Shown: piece after piece, positions 12,065-15,298 of the stretch
Layout of the letters: the number at the start of each line of letters is the position of its first letter
Position numbering within the stretch: the first letter of the stretch is position 1
Assembly (NCBI GenBank): GCA_910577655.1
Contig: CAJTOW010000096.1
Coordinates: 1 to 15,298 of the forward strand
From: an uncultured Lachnospiraceae bacterium
GTDB taxonomy: Bacteria > Bacillota > Clostridia > Lachnospirales > Lachnospiraceae
DNA: 15,298 nucleotides
Reading direction: 5' to 3'
Program-made: the position numbers and the translations under genes
The notes under the pieces: model-generated
What the model was told of the DNA's origin: nothing
Databases searched by the model: none
The model's input: only the letters and a program-made list of their open reading frames with translations

Positions 12065-12991
12065 ATGAGGACAAGAATTACAGAGCTTTTGGGAATCACC
12101 CATCCGGTGATCCAGGGCGGTATGGCCTGGGTGGCGGAGAATCATCTGGCGGCGGCGGTGTCTGAGGCTGGTGGTCTGGGACTGATCGGCGGGGCGAATG
12201 CTCCGGGTGATGTGGTCCGGGACTATATCCGGAAGGTGAAGGAAGTAACGGATAAGCCTTTTGGGGTTAATGTAATGCTGATGAGTCCCTATGCGGATGA
12301 TGTGGCAAAAGTTGTGGTGGAGGAAGGTGTCAGGGTGGTCACCACAGGCGCCGGAAATCCGGAAAAATATATGGAAATGTGGAAGGCAGCAGGTATCAAG
12401 GTCATCCCGGTGGTGGCATCGGTGGCCCTGGCCAGAAGGATGGAGCGCAGCGGTGCGGATGCCGTGGTGGCTGAGGGAACAGAGTCCGGGGGCCATATCG
12501 GTGAAGCCACAACCATGACCCTGGTGCCCCAGGTTGCGGATGCGGTGTCTATCCCGGTTATCGCCGCAGGCGGTATCGCAGATGGCAGAGGCATCGCGGC
12601 AGCATTTATGCTGGGAGCGGAGGCTGTCCAGATGGGAACCCGTTTCCTGGTGGCAAAGGAGTGTGTGATCCATCAGAACTACAAGGACCGGGTTCTGAAG
12701 GCAAAGGATATCGATTCTACCGTTACCGGCAGAAGTCATGGTCATCCCATACGCTGTCTGCGGAATCAGATGACCCGGGAATATATCAAGCTGGAGAATG
12801 CAGGAACTCCCTTTGAGGAGCTGGAATACCTGACTCTGGGCGCCCTTCGGAAAGCCGTGCAGGACGGGGATGTGGCCATGGGAACCGTGATGGCCGGACA
12901 GATCGCAGGAATGGTCAGTAAGGAACAGACCTGCAAAGAGATGATCGACGAGATGATGGAGCAGGCTGAAAAGCTGCTGGGAAGACAGTAG
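12065..12991 (+). CDS. fabK: Enoyl-ACP reductase II (FMN-dependent)
   Basis: A 308-residue TIM-barrel flavoenzyme of the nitronate monooxygenase/FabK family that reduces trans-2-enoyl-ACP with NAD(P)H, the last step of each elongation cycle. Seen: HPVIQGGMAWV near the start, EGTESGGHIG (137-146) with H144 at the position of the catalytic histidine of pneumococcal FabK, and the FMN phosphate-binding AAGGIADG (167-174) and AEAVQMGTRFL (185-195). The ATG at 12065 follows GGAGGA at five bases; an in-frame TTG at 12044 lacks support. FabK enzymes are generally insensitive to triclosan. The place in a fab operon separates it from nitronate monooxygenase. Confidence 0.95.
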   Translation: MRTRITELLGITHPVIQGGMAWVAENHLAAAVSEAGGLGLIGGANAPGDVVRDYIRKVKEVTDKPFGVNVMLMSPYADDVAKVVVEEGVRVVTTGAGNPEKYMEMWKAAGIKVIPVVASVALARRMERSGADAVVAEGTESGGHIGEATTMTLVPQVADAVSIPVIAAGGIADGRGIAAAFMLGAEAVQMGTRFLVAKECVIHQNYKDRVLKAKDIDSTVTGRSHGHPIRCLRNQMTREYIKLENAGTPFEELEYLTLGALRKAVQDGDVAMGTVMAGQIAGMVSKEQTCKEMIDEMMEQAEKLLGRQ

Positions 12992-13003
12992 GAGTCAGGA
13001 AGG

Positions 13004-13055
13004 CTCCGGCGAATCGTCAAGTGAGCCGGAGATAAAAGTACACCAGGAGACTGGT
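13004..13055 (+). other. Two small hairpins between fabK and fabD
   Basis: CTCCGGC (13004-13010) pairs with GCCGGAG (13025-13031), and ACCAG (13042-13046) with CTGGT (13051-13055) around the tetraloop GAGA. No T run follows, so these are more likely intra-operon RNA structures affecting processing or stability than terminators. Confidence 0.45.
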
Positions 13056-13077
13056 ACAAACAAGAGGAGTAGGAAAC

Positions 13078-13995
13078 ATGAGCAGGATCGCATTTATTTA
13101 CCCAGGACAAGGGGCACAGGTCTGCGGTATGGGACAGGATTTCTATGAGCAGACAGAGGAAGGGAAGCAGGTCTTTGATCTGGCTACGGATCTTCTGGGC
13201 TTTTCTGTGCCGGAGCTGTGTTTTACAGAAAATGACAGACTGGATATTACGGAGTACACCCAGGCTGCTATGGTCACCACCAGCATTGCCATGACCAGGG
13301 TTCTGGAAAGCCGGGGCGTGAAGCCGGATGTGACAGCAGGACTGAGCCTGGGTGAATATTGTGCGCTCTATGCTGCCGGTGTCATCAGCGAGGCTGCGGC
13401 CATTTCCACTGTGAGGCAGAGGGGAATCCTGATGCAGGAGGAAGTTCCTGCGGGGCAGGGGGCAATGGCGGCTGTCCTTGCCATGGATGCGGCGGCAATT
13501 GAGGAAGTGATCAAGGATATGGACGGGGTTCAGATTGCCAATTACAACTGCCCTGGACAGATCGTCATTTCCGGTAAGAAGGAAGCGGTTGAGGAGGCCT
13601 GCGGGAAGCTGAAGGAAGCAGGCGCCAAGCGCACGGTCATGCTGAATGTCAGCGGCCCCTTCCATTCCCGGATGCTGACCGGCGCGGGAGAGAAGCTGGG
13701 CAGGGTGCTGGAAAGCGTAGAGGTACATACTCCGGTGATTCCTTATGTGGCAAATGTAACCGCCGCTTATGTGACGGATGCCGCTGAGGTGAAACCCCTT
13801 CTGATGAAACAGGTGTCTTCCTCCGTCCGCTGGCAGCAGAGTGTGGAGACAATGCTGGCAGACGGTGTGGACACCTTCATTGAGATCGGGCCGGGAAAGA
13901 CCCTGGCCGGGTTCATGAGGAAGATAGACCGGACCGTAAAGGTTCTGAACATAGAGAAGCTGGAAGATGTGGATAAGGTGGTTGCGCAGCTGTAG
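13078..13995 (+). CDS. fabD: Malonyl-CoA:ACP transacylase
   Basis: A 305-residue acyltransferase that moves malonyl from CoA to acyl carrier protein. Seen: the oxyanion-hole motif YPGQGAQ (8-14), the nucleophile S90 in GLSLGEY, H196 in SGPFHSRM, and EIGPGKTL near the C-terminus, all canonical. AAGAGGAG precedes the ATG at about seven bases. Its TAG stop overlaps the first copy of an 8-bp target duplication: a 31-bp mobile repeat inserted immediately after the gene, leaving the protein intact. Confidence 0.97.
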   Translation: MSRIAFIYPGQGAQVCGMGQDFYEQTEEGKQVFDLATDLLGFSVPELCFTENDRLDITEYTQAAMVTTSIAMTRVLESRGVKPDVTAGLSLGEYCALYAAGVISEAAAISTVRQRGILMQEEVPAGQGAMAAVLAMDAAAIEEVIKDMDGVQIANYNCPGQIVISGKKEAVEEACGKLKEAGAKRTVMLNVSGPFHSRMLTGAGEKLGRVLESVEVHTPVIPYVANVTAAYVTDAAEVKPLLMKQVSSSVRWQQSVETMLADGVDTFIEIGPGKTLAGFMRKIDRTVKVLNIEKLEDVDKVVAQL

Positions 13996-14001
13996 GTTTA
14001 C

Positions 14002-14032
14002 GTAAAAGTTCAATGGATATCCGGACTGTTAC
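14002..14032 (-). mobile_element. 31-bp solo mobile repeat between fabD and fabG
   Basis: GTAAAAGTTC (14002-14011) and GGACTGTTAC (14023-14032) are imperfect inverted repeats. The whole unit matches the first 31 bp of the element at 10250 read in reverse, with five differences. It is flanked by AGGTTTAC (13994-14001) and AAGTTTAC (14033-14040), an 8-bp direct repeat with 7/8 match. It therefore looks like the smallest member of the family: the core hairpin alone, carrying its own target duplication. Confidence 0.65.
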
Positions 14033-14070
14033 AAGTTTACTGTGTGAACCGCAGGAATTAGGAGAAAATG

Positions 14071-14811
14071 ATGTTGACAGATAAAATTGCAGTAGTAACC
14101 GGCGCAAGCCGTGGAATCGGGCGTGAGATCGCCGTGACCCTGGCATCAAAAGGGGCGGTGGTTATCGTTAATTATAATGGTTCCACAGCAAAAGCCGAGG
14201 AGGTAGTAAAGGAGATCCAGGCTGCCGGCGGCCGTGCGGAGGCAGTCCAGTGTAATGTCTCTGATTTCAGCGAGGCGGCCAGACTGATGGAATATGTGGT
14301 AAAGCAGTACGGGCGTGTGGACATTCTGGTGAACAATGCCGGAATCACCCGCGACAATCTGCTGATGAAGATGAGTGAGGAAGATTTTGACGCGGTGCTG
14401 AATACCAACCTGAAGGGAGCATTTAACTGTATCAAGCACATTTCCCGGCAGATGCTGAAGCAGAGATCAGGAAGGATCATCAATATCTCTTCCGTCTCCG
14501 GTGTCATGGGAAATGCGGGTCAGGTCAACTACAGCGCTTCCAAGGCTGGAATCATCGGGATTACCAAGTCAGTGGCCAGGGAGATGGCCAGCCGGGGTAT
14601 CACGTCCAACGCCGTGGCGCCGGGATTCATTGACACGGATATGACGGCAGTGCTGCCGGATGCAGTGAAAGCGGCAGCCACAGAGCAGATTCCCATGAAA
14701 CGTTTCGGATCCACCAGGGATATTGCCAGCATGGTAGCATTTCTGGCATCAGATGAGGCCGGATATATTACCGGCCAGGTAATCTGCGTGGACGGCGGAA
14801 TGGCCATGTAG
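14071..14811 (+). CDS. fabG: 3-oxoacyl-ACP reductase
   Basis: A short-chain dehydrogenase/reductase that reduces 3-oxoacyl-ACP with NADPH in each elongation cycle. Counting from ATG 14071 it has 246 residues, typical for FabG. Seen: the cofactor loop TGASRGIG (10-17), NNAG (88-91), and the catalytic residues N113, S141 in ISSVSG, and Y154/K158 in YSASK. PGFIDTDMT and the C-terminal GQVICVDGGMAM are also standard. Two adjacent ATG codons are possible (14068, 14071). GGAG at 14061-14064 is six bases from the second and only three from the first, so I chose 14071; the difference is one residue. Confidence 0.96.
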   Translation: MLTDKIAVVTGASRGIGREIAVTLASKGAVVIVNYNGSTAKAEEVVKEIQAAGGRAEAVQCNVSDFSEAARLMEYVVKQYGRVDILVNNAGITRDNLLMKMSEEDFDAVLNTNLKGAFNCIKHISRQMLKQRSGRIINISSVSGVMGNAGQVNYSASKAGIIGITKSVAREMASRGITSNAVAPGFIDTDMTAVLPDAVKAAATEQIPMKRFGSTRDIASMVAFLASDEAGYITGQVICVDGGMAM

Positions 14812-14833
14812 GAAGGCCCGTGGGAGTGGGCAC

Positions 14834-14966
14834 ATGACGGTGTCAGGAGACAGACCCGCTGAAACGGGTATATGGCGGCATCAGGATACAGGCGTGTTGA
14901 GACAGGTACATGGCGGCGTCAGGAGACAAACCCGTGGGGACGGATACACGGCAGCATCAGAAGATG
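14834..14966 (+). repeat. 38-bp tandem repeat, about 3.5 copies, upstream of fabF
   Basis: The units are 14834-14871, 14872-14909, 14910-14947 and a partial from 14948. Each begins A(T/C)G(G/A)CGG-like, then (A/G)TCAGGA, and ends GG(G/A)TA(T/C). Unit 1 contains an ACCCG/CGGGT hairpin (14854-14869). The units have diverged, so this is older than the 45-bp array. It fills most of the 194 bp between fabG and fabF. No gene is visible there. Confidence 0.85.
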
Positions 14967-15005
14967 TAAGAAAGTGAGTTGCAAGCAGCAAAGGAGATAG
15001 AAAAT

Positions 15006-15298
15006 ATGAGCAGAAGAGTTGTTGTGACCGGGATGGGGGCGATTACTCCCATCGGTAATTCGGTGGAGGAATTCTGGAGGACTGAAGGAGAAAAAGGTGG
15101 GCATCGGACCGATCACCTATTTTGACACAACGGATTACAAGGCAAAACTGGCGGCAGAGGTCAAGGGCTTTGACGCAAAACAGTACATGGATCCCAAGGC
15201 AGCCAAGCGTATGGAGCAGTTCTGTCAGTTTGCGGTGGCAGCGACGAAGGAAGCTCTGGAGGATGCAGGCATAGACATGGAAAAAGAGGATCCCTACC
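15006..15298 (+). pseudogene. fabF: 3-oxoacyl-ACP synthase II (KAS II), frameshifted, 3' end outside the window
   Basis: The start of FabF, which condenses malonyl-ACP with acyl-ACP to elongate the chain. From ATG 15006, after AAAGGAG, the frame gives SRRVVVTGMGAITPIGNSV and continues to W at 15075-15077. It then runs out of family sequence and stops at TGA 15123-15125. From 15079 the +1 frame resumes the family: GLKEKKVGIGPITYF, then MDPKAAKRMEQFCQFAVAA to the window edge. One base too many, or two too few, lies at 15077-15079. Loss of an AG from an AGAG run would explain it (FWRGL). The rest is intact, so either a sequencing error or a recent mutation is likely. The catalytic residues lie beyond the window. 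fabF is the expected sixth gene of this operon. Confidence 0.85.

Noticed and set aside
12766..14013. Long minus-strand open frame opposite fabK and fabD
   Set aside because: It is a shadow of two well-supported genes. The composition is rich in His, Ser, Arg and Leu, as expected for the reverse strand of GC-rich coding sequence.

Overview
The window looks like a chromosomal stretch from a Gram-positive anaerobe of the Clostridia, most likely Lachnospiraceae-like. The evidence is AGGAGG-type ribosome sites, the order decarboxylase / nucleotide kinase / holB / ricT / trmN6 / rsmI (the order around yaaO-tmk-holB-yaaT-yabB-yabC in Bacillus subtilis), and a fabH-acpP-fabK-fabD-fabG-fabF cluster with a FabK-type enoyl reductase. 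The species cannot be fixed from the sequence alone.

Layout. 1-550: six tRNA genes (Val partial, Thr, Tyr, initiator Met, Phe, Lys) ending in a clear intrinsic terminator. 573-800: a small gene of unknown function on the minus strand with its own promoter. 953-3222: an Orn/Lys/Arg-type decarboxylase and a guanylate-kinase-like protein. 3223-3717: no convincing gene; it holds a degraded repeat, a long terminator-like hairpin, a promoter and a long leader. 3718-7711: holB, ricT, trmN6 and rsmI (clamp loading, RNA processing, tRNA and rRNA methylation). 7783-10157: an AAA-ATPase/PD-(D/E)XK protein and an inositol-monophosphatase family protein. 10158-10531: repeats, then a strong promoter with a FabT-like operator. 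10532 to the end: the type II fatty acid synthesis operon, with fabF frameshifted near its start and cut by the window edge.

The most unusual feature is a family of small non-coding mobile elements (MITE-like). Four copies (2480-2576, 10250-10387, 11663-11709, 14002-14032) begin with GTAACAGT or a close variant, end with its complement, and are each flanked by an 8-bp direct repeat (two perfect, two 7/8). Lengths are 97, 138, 47 and 31 bp. The 97-bp copy equals the 138-bp copy minus 41 bp lying between two GGCC tetranucleotides. One copy has inserted inside the 3' end of the decarboxylase gene. Removing it and one target copy on paper restores a reading frame that ends in TAATG, overlapping the start of the next gene. 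Three copies lie in or just before the fab operon. No transposase is encoded in the window, so mobilisation must be in trans; GTAA ends with 8-bp duplications resemble the IS66 family, which is inference.

Other oddities are a 45-bp in-frame tandem repeat at the 5' end of trmN6, a 38-bp tandem repeat upstream of fabF, and a frameshift in fabF.
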